Positions 35,218 through 42,864 of a DNA stretch of 64,000 nt are shown piece after piece (within the stretch, counting starts at the first letter, position 1; every line of letters starts with the position of its first letter). A program made the translations under genes and the position numbers. The DNA comes from Nitrospirota bacterium (lineage in GTDB: Bacteria; Nitrospirota; Leptospirillia; Leptospirillales; Leptospirillaceae). Where the stretch lies: positions 1 to 64,000 of the forward strand of contig JAKADN010000005.1 in assembly GCA_021820445.1 (NCBI GenBank). The letters are read 5' to 3'. The notes under the pieces were generated by a model, which ran no database searches, was not told where the DNA came from, and saw nothing but the letters and a program-made list of their open reading frames with translations.

Positions 35218-35293
35218 GGGGCGTGGCGCAGCCTGGTAGCGCACTCCCTTGGGGTGGGAGTGGTCGAAGGTTCAAATCCTTTCGCCCCGACCA
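35218..35293 (+). tRNA. tRNA-Pro (anticodon GGG)
   Basis: A complete cloverleaf with anticodon stem CTCCC/GGGAG and loop TTGGGGT (anticodon GGG), T arm GGTTCAAATCC and encoded CCA. Acceptor, D and T arms are identical to tRNA-Pro(CGG) at 6289. It reads CCC and CCU codons. Confidence 0.95.
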
Positions 35294-35477
35294 AATTGTT
35301 GCCCCCGACCCATTGCCTATGTGCTCCCGGTTTTCTGTGGTCCGATGCTCAGGGACGAACCCGGGGACCTTTCTTCCCTGTCGTCACCTTGGCGTTCGAC
35401 CGAAAGGACGTTCCTGGTGGTCTTTTTTTCTGAAGTCCCTCTGACCTTCCTTCGCTTCGCCTTCGGAACCCTCCCCG

Positions 35478-36308
35478 ATGGCTTCTGAATCCCGTCCCCT
35501 GATTCTTCTCTCGAACGACGACGGCATCGACTCCCGGGGAATCGCGGTCCTGGAGGAGGCCGTCCGGGATATGGGGGACCTCTATGTGGTGGCTCCCGAA
35601 AACGAGCGGTCGGCGGCCTCCCACGCGCTGACACTCCACAAGCCCCTCCGGATCACCGAAAGGTCCTCCCGTCATTTTGCCGTGTCGGGGACCCCGACCG
35701 ACTGCGTGAACCTGGCCATCTTTACCATCCTTCCGCGCAAACCCGACTTTCTGCTGTCGGGGATCAACCACGGGGCGAACATGGCCGATGACGTGACCTA
35801 CTCCGGAACGGTCTCCGCAGCCTTCGAGGGATCGATCCTGGGTGTGCCCTCCATGGCCTTTTCCCTGACCGTTCCCGAGGACACGTCCCGGCCTCTCGCC
35901 TTCGAAACCGCGCGCCACTACGTCCGCCTTCTGGTGGAGCGCATGCTGGAGGCTCCGCCGCCTCCCTCGATCCTCTTTTCCGTGAACATTCCCGACAGGC
36001 CGCTCTCCGGTATTGCCGGGGTCCGCGTCACCCGACTCGGGAAGCGGGTTTTTGGTTCGGGTGACATCATCCGCAAGGAAGATCCCCGGGGGCGTCCCTA
36101 CTACTGGATCGGCCTCTCCCCCAAGGATTACGAGCCGGATCCTCAGTCGGACCTCCATGCCGTCGACCACGGGTATGTCTCGGTGACGCCGCTCCACCTG
36201 GACCTCACCCATTATCCCTCCCTCTCCCGCTACCAGTCCTGGGAATCCGCAGAGGAATCCTCCCGGGTTCAGGGCCAGGGTCTGGGCACCCGCCCTTTTT
36301 CTCCGTGA
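35478..36308 (+). CDS. surE: 5'/3'-nucleotidase SurE
   Basis: A metal-dependent nucleotidase acting on nucleoside monophosphates, linked to stationary-phase survival. The 276-residue protein shows the N-terminal LILLSNDDGIDSRGI (metal DD), APENERSAASHALTLHKP, SGTPTDCVNLA and the SGINHGANMADDVTYSGTVSAAFEG motif. All are diagnostic. The C-terminal ~20 residues are a variable tail. Its stop overlaps the GTG start of cysS. Confidence 0.95.
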   Translation: MASESRPLILLSNDDGIDSRGIAVLEEAVRDMGDLYVVAPENERSAASHALTLHKPLRITERSSRHFAVSGTPTDCVNLAIFTILPRKPDFLLSGINHGANMADDVTYSGTVSAAFEGSILGVPSMAFSLTVPEDTSRPLAFETARHYVRLLVERMLEAPPPPSILFSVNIPDRPLSGIAGVRVTRLGKRVFGSGDIIRKEDPRGRPYYWIGLSPKDYEPDPQSDLHAVDHGYVSVTPLHLDLTHYPSLSRYQSWESAEESSRVQGQGLGTRPFSP

Positions 36309-37789
36309 ACGCCGTGGACGATCGATCCCTCTCACCCTCCGGTCTCAGACTTTACAACTCTCTGACGCGTCAGGTCGAACCCTTCGTTCCCCAGACTCCG
36401 GGAGAAGTCCGCATGTACGTCTGCGGGGTCACCGTCTATGACGACTGCCATCTCGGACACGCCCGGAGCCAGATGGTCTTCGACACCCTGCACCGGTATT
36501 TTCTGGAAACCGGCCATCGGGTCCGCTATGTGAGGAACATCACCGACATCGACGACAAGATCATCCGGAAGGCCCGGGAGGCGGGGACTTCCATCGGGAC
36601 GATCACCTCCCGGTACATCGACTCCTTCCATCGGGACATGGAGAGACTGGGCATCCTCTCGCCGATGGCCGAACCCCGGGCCACGGAATTTCTGGAGGGG
36701 ATGATCGCACTGATCGACCGCCTCCTTGCCCGCGGTGCGGCCTACCGCTCGGGGGGGGACGTCTACTTCCGCGTTCGGAAGTTTTCCGGGTACGGGGAGC
36801 TGTCCCACCAGGTCTTGGAGGATCTCAGGGCCGGAGCCCGGGTCGAGCCGGGGGAGGAAAAGGAGGACCCCCTCGACTTCGTTCTCTGGAAGGGGGCAAA
36901 GGAGGGGGAACCTTCCTACCCCTCTCCCTTCGGGGCGGGACGTCCGGGGTGGCATATCGAATGTTCGGCGATGAGCCTCCACTATCTGGGGCCGACCCTC
37001 GATCTGCACGGGGGAGGGATGGATCTGCTCTTTCCCCATCACGAAAACGAGCGGGCCCAGAGCGAGGCCGCGACAGGGGTGACCTTCGCCCGGACCTGGA
37101 TGCACAACGGGTTTGTCACCACCCGGGAGACGAAGATGTCCAAGTCTCTGGGAAACACCCGCCAGATCAAAAGCTTCTTCGAGGAATCGCCCTATCCGGA
37201 AGAGGTCACGCGGGAGTGGCTCCGGTATTTCTTTCTCTCGACCCATTACCGTTCGCCCGTCGATTTCACCGACCAGGCCCTGTCTGCGGCCAAGCTGGCC
37301 CTGGACGGCCTCTACCAGTGCCTCTCCCTTCTCGAGGAGAAGGCCGGCCTCTTCCCCGGAAAGGGGGAGGCCGACAGGGAGTTTGCCCCGTCCTTCATGG
37401 AGGCGTTTTCCGGGGATCTGGACACTCCGGTGGCCCTCTCCGTCCTCCATGCGGCCAAGAGCCGGATCAATCCCTGGCTGGCCGGGGGGGGATCGGGGAA
37501 TCCTCCCGCCGATCCCCGGGCCGTCCGCTCCCTGTTCGAGCTGGCCGGACGAACGATGGGCCTTCTCAGGATTCCCCCTTCCCGATGGGTGGGGGGGCTT
37601 CGGGCGGCGGGGGTCCCCTCCGGGGCCGGCCTCTCCGAGGAGGAGATTGCCCATCTCGTCGCGCTTCGTGAGGGTGCCCGTCGAAATCGCGACTTTCGGA
37701 AGGCCGACGAGATTCGGGATCGGCTGAAAGAGTCGGGTGTCGTGCTGGAAGACCAGCCGGGAGGTCCTCCACGGATACGGAGGATCTGA
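36305..37789 (+). CDS. cysS: Cysteinyl-tRNA synthetase
   Basis: Charges tRNA-Cys. The 494-residue class I enzyme has MYVCGVTVYDDCHLGHARS (HIGH-type motif HLGH and the zinc Cys), YVRNITDIDDKI, GRPGWHIECSAMS (second zinc Cys), DLLFPHHENERAQSEA, and the KMSKS motif at about residue 278. The start is GTG 36305 overlapping surE. Confidence 0.97.
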   Translation: MNAVDDRSLSPSGLRLYNSLTRQVEPFVPQTPGEVRMYVCGVTVYDDCHLGHARSQMVFDTLHRYFLETGHRVRYVRNITDIDDKIIRKAREAGTSIGTITSRYIDSFHRDMERLGILSPMAEPRATEFLEGMIALIDRLLARGAAYRSGGDVYFRVRKFSGYGELSHQVLEDLRAGARVEPGEEKEDPLDFVLWKGAKEGEPSYPSPFGAGRPGWHIECSAMSLHYLGPTLDLHGGGMDLLFPHHENERAQSEAATGVTFARTWMHNGFVTTRETKMSKSLGNTRQIKSFFEESPYPEEVTREWLRYFFLSTHYRSPVDFTDQALSAAKLALDGLYQCLSLLEEKAGLFPGKGEADREFAPSFMEAFSGDLDTPVALSVLHAAKSRINPWLAGGGSGNPPADPRAVRSLFELAGRTMGLLRIPPSRWVGGLRAAGVPSGAGLSEEEIAHLVALREGARRNRDFRKADEIRDRLKESGVVLEDQPGGPPRIRRI

Positions 37790-37827
37790 CCGAAGGATCG
37801 GGACTCGTCGGGGGGATCCATCCGGTC

Positions 37828-38538
37828 ATGGAGCTCCTGTCGGGTCGCCCGGGCCAGGTGGTCCATCTCTACCTCCGGGACGACCACCACCACGACTCGC
37901 GCCGTCGGGAGATCATCCGGACCGCCCGAACCCTCGGCATTCCCCTGGACTTTCTTCCGGGACAGGCGCTGGACCGGATGGTCCCCCGGGATTCTCCCCA
38001 CCAGGGAGTGGTCGCCCGGGTTCAGGAGGTCGAGACCTTCCCGTCGATCGAAGACTTTCTCGACGCAAATCCTTCAGGACTCCCGGGGCCCCTCGTGGCG
38101 GTGGACGGCGTCCAGGATCCCCGAAACCTCGGGGCCCTTCTCCGCACCTGCGACGCGGCCGGCGTGGCAGGAATCCTTCTCCCCAAACGACGTGTCGCCC
38201 CCCTCTCCGGCGTGGCCGCCAAGACCTCGGCCGGAGCCCTCTTCACTCTTCCGCTCGTGCGGGTCGGCAATCTTGCGATGAGTCTCCGTCTCCTGAAAAG
38301 GGAAGGCTATGGCGTGGCTGTCCTTGATCTTGGCGGAGAAGTCCTTCCGGAGGGCCGGCTTCCAGGACCCCTCGTCCTGGTGGTGGGCTCCGAAGAGAAG
38401 GGGGTCTCCCGGCCCGTCGCGGATCTTGCCGACTGGCGGATCCGTCTCCCCATGCGGGGCAGGGTCCAGAGCCTCAACCTGTCTGTGGCCGCGGGAATTT
38501 TCCTCTATTCCCAGATGGAGCCCGGCCCGGGGGCGTAA
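37828..38538 (+). CDS. rlmB: 23S rRNA (guanosine-2'-O)-methyltransferase RlmB-like
   Basis: A SPOUT methyltransferase of the TrmH/SpoU family. It has an N-terminal substrate-binding part, then SPHQGVVARV, the cofactor-knot motifs VDGVQDPRNLGALLRTCDAAG, LVVGSEEKGVSR and LPMRGRVQSLNLSVAAGIFLY. The product has 236 residues from ATG 37828. In-frame codons just upstream read GGIHPV, which looks like the normal family N-terminus (GIHxV), yet no ATG, GTG or TTG lies upstream in frame. So the real start may be non-canonical. It lies 38 bases after cysS, the usual neighbourhood. Confidence 0.88.
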   Translation: MELLSGRPGQVVHLYLRDDHHHDSRRREIIRTARTLGIPLDFLPGQALDRMVPRDSPHQGVVARVQEVETFPSIEDFLDANPSGLPGPLVAVDGVQDPRNLGALLRTCDAAGVAGILLPKRRVAPLSGVAAKTSAGALFTLPLVRVGNLAMSLRLLKREGYGVAVLDLGGEVLPEGRLPGPLVLVVGSEEKGVSRPVADLADWRIRLPMRGRVQSLNLSVAAGIFLYSQMEPGPGA

Positions 38539-38543
38539 CGGGC

Positions 38544-39542
38544 CTAATGGGAGTGGAGGGGGAGGCCGTCAGGACTGTGGGCCCCGATCCGATGAAAGGC
38601 GTCCCCGCTTTCGCCCCGGGGATCGATATGGACGAGAAGGTCGCCAAGATGCCTCACGTTGTGGAGAAGGCGATGGCGGACTTCGCGCCCGATCCGGTGG
38701 GCCTCCCGCGTCTCGATGCGGTCGTCCACGGTCAGTCGGATTTCAGCGACCAAGTCCCCTCCGAGCCATCGGGCCCGGATCTCTCCCACCGCCTCCACGC
38801 CGGGAACGGACCCGGCTTCGCGCGCGATCCTGTCGAGTATGTCGGGGTCGACTCCGTCGAGAAGGCGGATCAGGAGGGTTCGCCCTCCCGCCAGTGCGCT
38901 CCTGACAAGGAGGATCCCCAGAAACAACCCTGCCAGGGAGTCGAGCCGGTGAAACCCCAACCGGGATCCCGCGATTCCCGCAAGGACCGAAAGGGCCAGT
39001 CCGGCGTCGGTCAGGGCATGGAGGCCGCTGGCCGCAAGGGCCGGGTTGTTCGATGAACGTCCGGCCGATGTCTGGAGTCCTCCCACGAGAAGATTGATCG
39101 CGACGCTGGCCAGGGCCATTCCTGCGGCAAGACCCGGGTCCTTAAGCGGCACAGGGCCGATAAGCCCCCGGACTGAGAGGAAAAGGGTCGCCAGGGCGCT
39201 GGCCAGGATCATCGCGAGAACGCAAATCCCGGCGAGGGTTTCGACCTTTCCCAGGCCGTAGGGAAACCGCCGGGAGGGGGGCCGGCGCGCCGCCCAGAGC
39301 CCGAGAAAGAGGGGGAGGGTTCCGGCGACATCCAGCAGGTTGTGCAGGCCATCGGCGATCAGTCCCCGGCTCAGGCTCATCTCTCCGGCCCCGATCTCCG
39401 GAAGGGAGAGCAGAAGGAGAAGGAAGAAGAAGGTCCGGAGGGTTTTCGGGACGGGATCCTTCGGGGAGACGGAAGACCGGGAATGGTCATGGCCATGGGG
39501 CTCGTGTGGCGAGTGGGCGCAGCTGTGGCGGAAGAAGGTCAT
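38544..39542 (-). CDS. Cation diffusion facilitator (CDF) metal transporter
   Basis: A proton-driven efflux pump for Zn2+ or related divalent cations in the inner membrane. The 332-residue product has a His-rich N-terminus (HSPHEPHGHDH), six predicted helices with the metal-site motifs ADGLHNLLD (helix 2) and ASGLHALTD (helix 5), and a cytosolic C-terminal domain (about 245-320) of the usual CDF fold ending in His-rich residues. A GGAGAG site precedes the ATG. HxxxD in both helices suits Zn or Cd specificity. It converges with rlmB. Confidence 0.92.
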   Translation of the reverse strand: MTFFRHSCAHSPHEPHGHDHSRSSVSPKDPVPKTLRTFFFLLLLLSLPEIGAGEMSLSRGLIADGLHNLLDVAGTLPLFLGLWAARRPPSRRFPYGLGKVETLAGICVLAMILASALATLFLSVRGLIGPVPLKDPGLAAGMALASVAINLLVGGLQTSAGRSSNNPALAASGLHALTDAGLALSVLAGIAGSRLGFHRLDSLAGLFLGILLVRSALAGGRTLLIRLLDGVDPDILDRIAREAGSVPGVEAVGEIRARWLGGDLVAEIRLTVDDRIETREAHRIGREVRHRLLHNVRHLGDLLVHIDPRGESGDAFHRIGAHSPDGLPLHSH

Positions 39543-39602
39543 GGGGCTCTCCAGGGAAGAATCGGTCCGAATGAGGTCGAGGGGGCCCGGCCCCCTCTGT
39601 TT

Positions 39603-39704
39603 TCAGGGGAGAAGCTTTCCATAGAAGCCTGGTCCTTCGAGAAAGCGGACGAAGGTGCGAACGATCCTCAAAATGGGAGGCAGTTGTTTTCTGAAGAGAC
39701 GCAT
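39603..39704 (-). CDS. Possible 33-residue basic peptide
   Basis: A short frame reading MRLFRKQLPPILRIVRTFVR and thirteen more residues, preceded by AAAGGAG at good spacing. The product is basic and amphipathic. It sits 60 bases upstream of the CDF gene on the same strand and could be a small protein or leader of that unit. Support is limited to the ribosome binding site and position. Confidence 0.35.
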   Translation of the reverse strand: MRLFRKQLPPILRIVRTFVRFLEGPGFYGKLLP

Positions 39705-40057
39705 GATGACACTCCTTTCGTTTCTCCGGCCTTTTGTCGACGGAGAGAGGTGTCTCCTGATGATTCGGAGGAGATGGGTCAAAACTGAAGGCCGAAAGAG
39801 GGGAAAGGGTCTTGCGGGAGGAAAAACGGGAAGGACGACGGTAAAGATTCGGGTCAGCCCTGACCTTCAAATCCTCCTTTCCCTTGTCCCGCCCTGTCGG
39901 CGGATTGTCTGAAACAACACGAACCAGCGTCCATAATGGACCGCTCCTTTGGATGGGGTGATTTCCGTTCCGGCCCGTGAGAAGATGGGGAAGTCCCCTT
40001 CTTCGGGGATTTCAGGACCGAACCGATCAACCGACCGAGATTTTTAGAGGAATTTTT
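39705..40057. other. Divergent intergenic region, no gene seen
   Basis: About 350 bases between the leftward CDF unit and the rightward Sel1-repeat gene. It should hold both promoters. No convincing -35/-10 pair, terminator or extra frame was found. Confidence 0.35.
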
Positions 40058-40918
40058 ATGAATGTCAAGCAAGGGAAATCTGTGGCCTCGAAGGGACTGA
40101 AAATCTTTCCGGGGATCTCCTTTCTCATGGCGATGGCGCTCGCAGTTCTTTTCTGCAGCCTCCCGTTGTCCGGTGAGGCCAGCCCCTTGTCCGGGGCTTC
40201 CTACACGGAGCTCTCCCGGAAGGCGGCAGCCGGAGACCGGGAGGCCATGGTCGAGCTTGGAATGCGCTACGACTATGGACAGAAGGGCGCTCCCCGTGAC
40301 CTTGGAAAGGCGATTCTCTGGTATAGAAAGGCCGCGGTGGCGGGTGACCCGTCGGCGATGATGCTCCTGTCCCAGCGCTACGAGATCGGGCGTGGGGTCC
40401 CCCTTGACGACCGAAAGTCCCTTCGATGGCTGCTCAAGGCGGCCCGGAAGGGCTATCCGCCTGCGGAGGACGAATTGGGGGACCGCTATGCCGGAGGACG
40501 GGGGGTTCCGCAGGATGACAAGTTGGCCCTCCGCTGGTACCTTCGTGCGGGCTCCCACGGTTACGGGGAGTCTCAGGATCTTCTGGGAGAGCGCTACGAA
40601 GCGGGACAGGGGGTTCCGAAAAATCTTGAAAAGGCCGCCTATTGGTATCTTCGGGCGGCCAAGGACGCCGGAAATCCCGACGCATTCGCCCGTCTTGGAC
40701 GCTTTTCCGAAAAGGGGCTGGGGGGGATGAAGAAGAGTCCTGTCGAGGCCTGGTTCTGGTATTCGATGGCAAAAGACACGAGCCTCTCGGCCCGGAAGGC
40801 CCTCGACCGGCTTGGGGCTCGGCTCACCGACGCCGAAAAGACCCGTGCCTGGAAGATGAAGACGGAGTTCCTGGCCCGTTACCGCAGCCGCTGGAACCGG
40901 TGGGTCCTGAGACCCTGA
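40058..40918 (+). CDS. Secreted Sel1-like repeat protein
   Basis: A 286-residue product. Residues 1-40 form a signal peptide. Five Sel1-type (TPR-like) repeats follow from about residue 52: AMVELGMRYDYGQKGAPRDL, AMMLLSQRYEIGRGVPLDD, AEDELGDRYAGGRGVPQDD, SQDLLGERYEAGQGVPKNL, and a degenerate AFARLGRFSEKGLGG. These form a solenoid for protein-protein contacts, here in the periplasm. The frame is open upstream to 39977, but AGAGGA before ATG 40058 and the signal peptide decide the start. The partner is unknown. Confidence 0.85.
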   Translation: MNVKQGKSVASKGLKIFPGISFLMAMALAVLFCSLPLSGEASPLSGASYTELSRKAAAGDREAMVELGMRYDYGQKGAPRDLGKAILWYRKAAVAGDPSAMMLLSQRYEIGRGVPLDDRKSLRWLLKAARKGYPPAEDELGDRYAGGRGVPQDDKLALRWYLRAGSHGYGESQDLLGERYEAGQGVPKNLEKAAYWYLRAAKDAGNPDAFARLGRFSEKGLGGMKKSPVEAWFWYSMAKDTSLSARKALDRLGARLTDAEKTRAWKMKTEFLARYRSRWNRWVLRP

Positions 40919-40958
40919 TCTTCCCGGAAGCGCATTCGACCGGATCCTCAGAAGGTCC

Positions 40959-41325
40959 CTATGTGGTATCGCAGGAATTCCCTGAGGCCGCGATATCCGC
41001 CTTCGTGGCGCGGACACGGTGGTCGCAGCGCCCCGCCAGCCTGTCCGGATTCCTCTCCCCGGCCAGAATGGACCGGACGATTGCCGTTCCACTCACCCCC
41101 GCCACATCCGATAAGACGTCGGCCAACTGGATGTCCATCTCCGCAAACGCCTTCTGCATCAACTGGATCTGCTGACTCTGGATCGTAGACGGCTCTTCTC
41201 CGACCACAGACAGGACATTCGGGACGACTGTTCTTCCGGGGCTGAATTTCAACGACGAGGGTCTCTTTCCCCTTGGAATCGTCAATACAAGCCTTGCCAA
41301 ACACAAACAACTTGAACTTTTTCAT
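40959..41325 (-). pseudogene. Chimeric transposase remnant (ISL3-like N-terminus joined to IS110-like segment)
   Basis: Reading leftward, the first ~40 codons (FKLFVFGKACIDDSKGKETL...IQPRKNSRPECPVCGRR) resemble an ISL3-family transposase N-terminus with its zinc-knuckle Cys pair. After about 41205 the other frame takes over with QLMQKAFAEMDIQLADVLSD and VSGTAIVRSILAGERNPDRLA, typical of the middle of IS110-family transposases. Neither part is complete. This is a junction of two decayed elements and is inactive. Confidence 0.65.
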
Positions 41326-41413
41326 GCGATTGAGTCATGTCTTTACGAGCATTGATCCTCCTTCAAGTGGCGACTGTTTCTAGGTAAAAAAGTTTTACCA
41401 TCAAAGGGTTTCA

Positions 41414-41647
41414 ATGCTCAATTTATTTCCAACCAGTTCTGTTCACGAGGCAGAATATGATTGTTATTATTCATGGAAGCCCGCTGACTCTTATTTTCGA
41501 TTCTGCGGAGAAATCCAAAAGATTGCTGAAGAAATGGCGAATCAAAATCAAATTAAACAACTTCTCTCAAATGATCCTGAGAAAAAATCTTTTCTGAAAC
41601 GGATTGACGAGTTTAATTACGCTAGATTTACACAACACTGGGTTTGA
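41414..41647 (+). CDS. Hypothetical protein in AT-rich patch
   Basis: A 77-residue frame with base composition far more AT-rich than neighbours. No domain is recognised. Features are an aromatic-rich N-terminal part (EYDCYYSWKPADSYFRFCGE) and a charged C-terminal helix. The ribosome binding site is weak. It may be a fragment of a larger acquired gene. Confidence 0.45.
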   Translation: MLNLFPTSSVHEAEYDCYYSWKPADSYFRFCGEIQKIAEEMANQNQIKQLLSNDPEKKSFLKRIDEFNYARFTQHWV

Positions 41648-41687
41648 TTTACCTCCATGATAGTTTTACCAATCCAATAGAGACTGT

Positions 41688-42089
41688 ATGGAATCAGGCA
41701 TTTACCTTGTAACCCTCAACAACTCTAATCCCATTTCTGTAAACGCCCACGATCCGAGGATTGCGGACAGGTGTATCCGGGTGAATCAATCGAACTGCAA
41801 AATAGGGAAAGCGAAGAATCTCGAAGCGAGAAAGAAAAACTATTTCAAAACGTTTGGGGAAGCAAATGTCAATTTTAGGATCTTGGCAAGACTAGCCAAT
41901 ATCGAAGTTGCTGAAAAAGCCATTAAAGCAAACCTTAAAAATTTCAGGATTAGGGGGAATACAGGAATGCCTAATGAATGGCTCGAAAACATTCTCCCAG
42001 AAGAGGTGATCAAGATTGTTGTCCAGACGTTGAAAGATCTGGAAAAAAGGGGGCATATTTCAATCCATACTTGGGGAACTACCCTCTAA
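41688..42089 (+). CDS. GIY-YIG-like nuclease-domain protein (T5orf172/Mug113 type)
   Basis: A 133-residue protein with a GIYLVTL opening strand, the NCKIGKAKNLEARKKNYFKT segment (KIGKT.nl..R motif), a central LARLANIEVAEKAIKANLKNF helix containing the conserved Glu position, and MPNEWLENILPEEVI (EWF-type motif). This is the pattern of the T5orf172/Mug113 branch of GIY-YIG-like domains, found in phages and mobile DNA. It is AT-rich, unlike the rest of the window, so probably acquired. Nuclease activity is not established. Confidence 0.65.
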   Translation: MESGIYLVTLNNSNPISVNAHDPRIADRCIRVNQSNCKIGKAKNLEARKKNYFKTFGEANVNFRILARLANIEVAEKAIKANLKNFRIRGNTGMPNEWLENILPEEVIKIVVQTLKDLEKRGHISIHTWGTTL

Positions 42090-42449
42090 GACTAGTAAGT
42101 CACTATACCAGGATCGAGATAGAATCTGGAACAAATTCAAACTGTTAGAGCATAAATCCTGTCTTCGTCACTTCTCCATGAAAACGAGAAGGATTTTTAA
42201 GTCGTTGATATTTTAAAATCTACCTAATTTCTGCTTATTCTCTGTTACAAAACCCCATAGATCGCTTTCATTTCCGGAGAGAGGAGACTTATTGCCGGGC
42301 GCAATAGCGCTCCAATGAAAGGCCGGTCTTTCAGACGTCCCTTTTCACATTACCCAATGGAACGATCCCCTTCCATTCTCTTCTTACGCCTTCCTGTTGT
42401 TTCTCTTGAGCCACCCGCTGGTTGCCTCTCCCACGATATATGAGGCTTA
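42090..42449. other. AT-rich intergenic region, nothing recognised
   Basis: About 360 bases between the GIY-YIG-like gene and the toxin remnant. No frame, repeat or RNA gene is seen. Base composition changes gradually back toward the chromosomal average. Confidence 0.35.
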
Positions 42450-42785
42450 TTAGACTAAACTTCCAAGAAGAAAACAGATAAAAAGTTTTTTGGCCAGGAC
42501 TTCCGAAACCGGTTCAGGTGGGAAAAGGGTTTTTTCGGAGGATTCGGGGGGAAGGCCGGTCAGGGACATTCGGATAATGAAATCGATTTCTTCCTCGAAG
42601 AACTTCGATTTCAAAAAAGTGGCCTCCTCTTCGTATCCCTCAACCCGATCGCCGGCTCTGTCGTTCAACCTCGGAGAAAGGAATCCGATCCATTGGGGAT
42701 CTCGGATGAACGGGTCGATATCCCGGCTGATTCTGTGGCCCAATGCGAGTCTCAGTCTGGTCCCGCCGCATCTCTGAAAAGTCAT
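42450..42785 (-). pseudogene. Truncated AbiEii/AbiGii-type nucleotidyltransferase toxin
   Basis: A 111-codon frame resembling the core of AbiEii-like toxins: CGGTRLRLALGHRISRDIDPFIRDP (nucleotidyltransferase GG...D.D motif), FLSPRLND, EEEATFLKSKFFEEEIDFI, and EPVSEVLAKKLF. In the family that last motif continues for 50 or more residues; here it ends at once with an unrelated tail. The N-terminus is also short: in-frame codons upstream of the ATG read like family sequence back to a stop near 42830. No antitoxin partner is present. Probably inactive. Confidence 0.65.
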
Positions 42786-42864
42786 GGTCGCCGTGGTTGA
42801 CGGGAGCAGAATTTCGCAGGGAATCCCTGATCACTCCAGGAGACGAGAGAGTGGCCCGGCGTCT

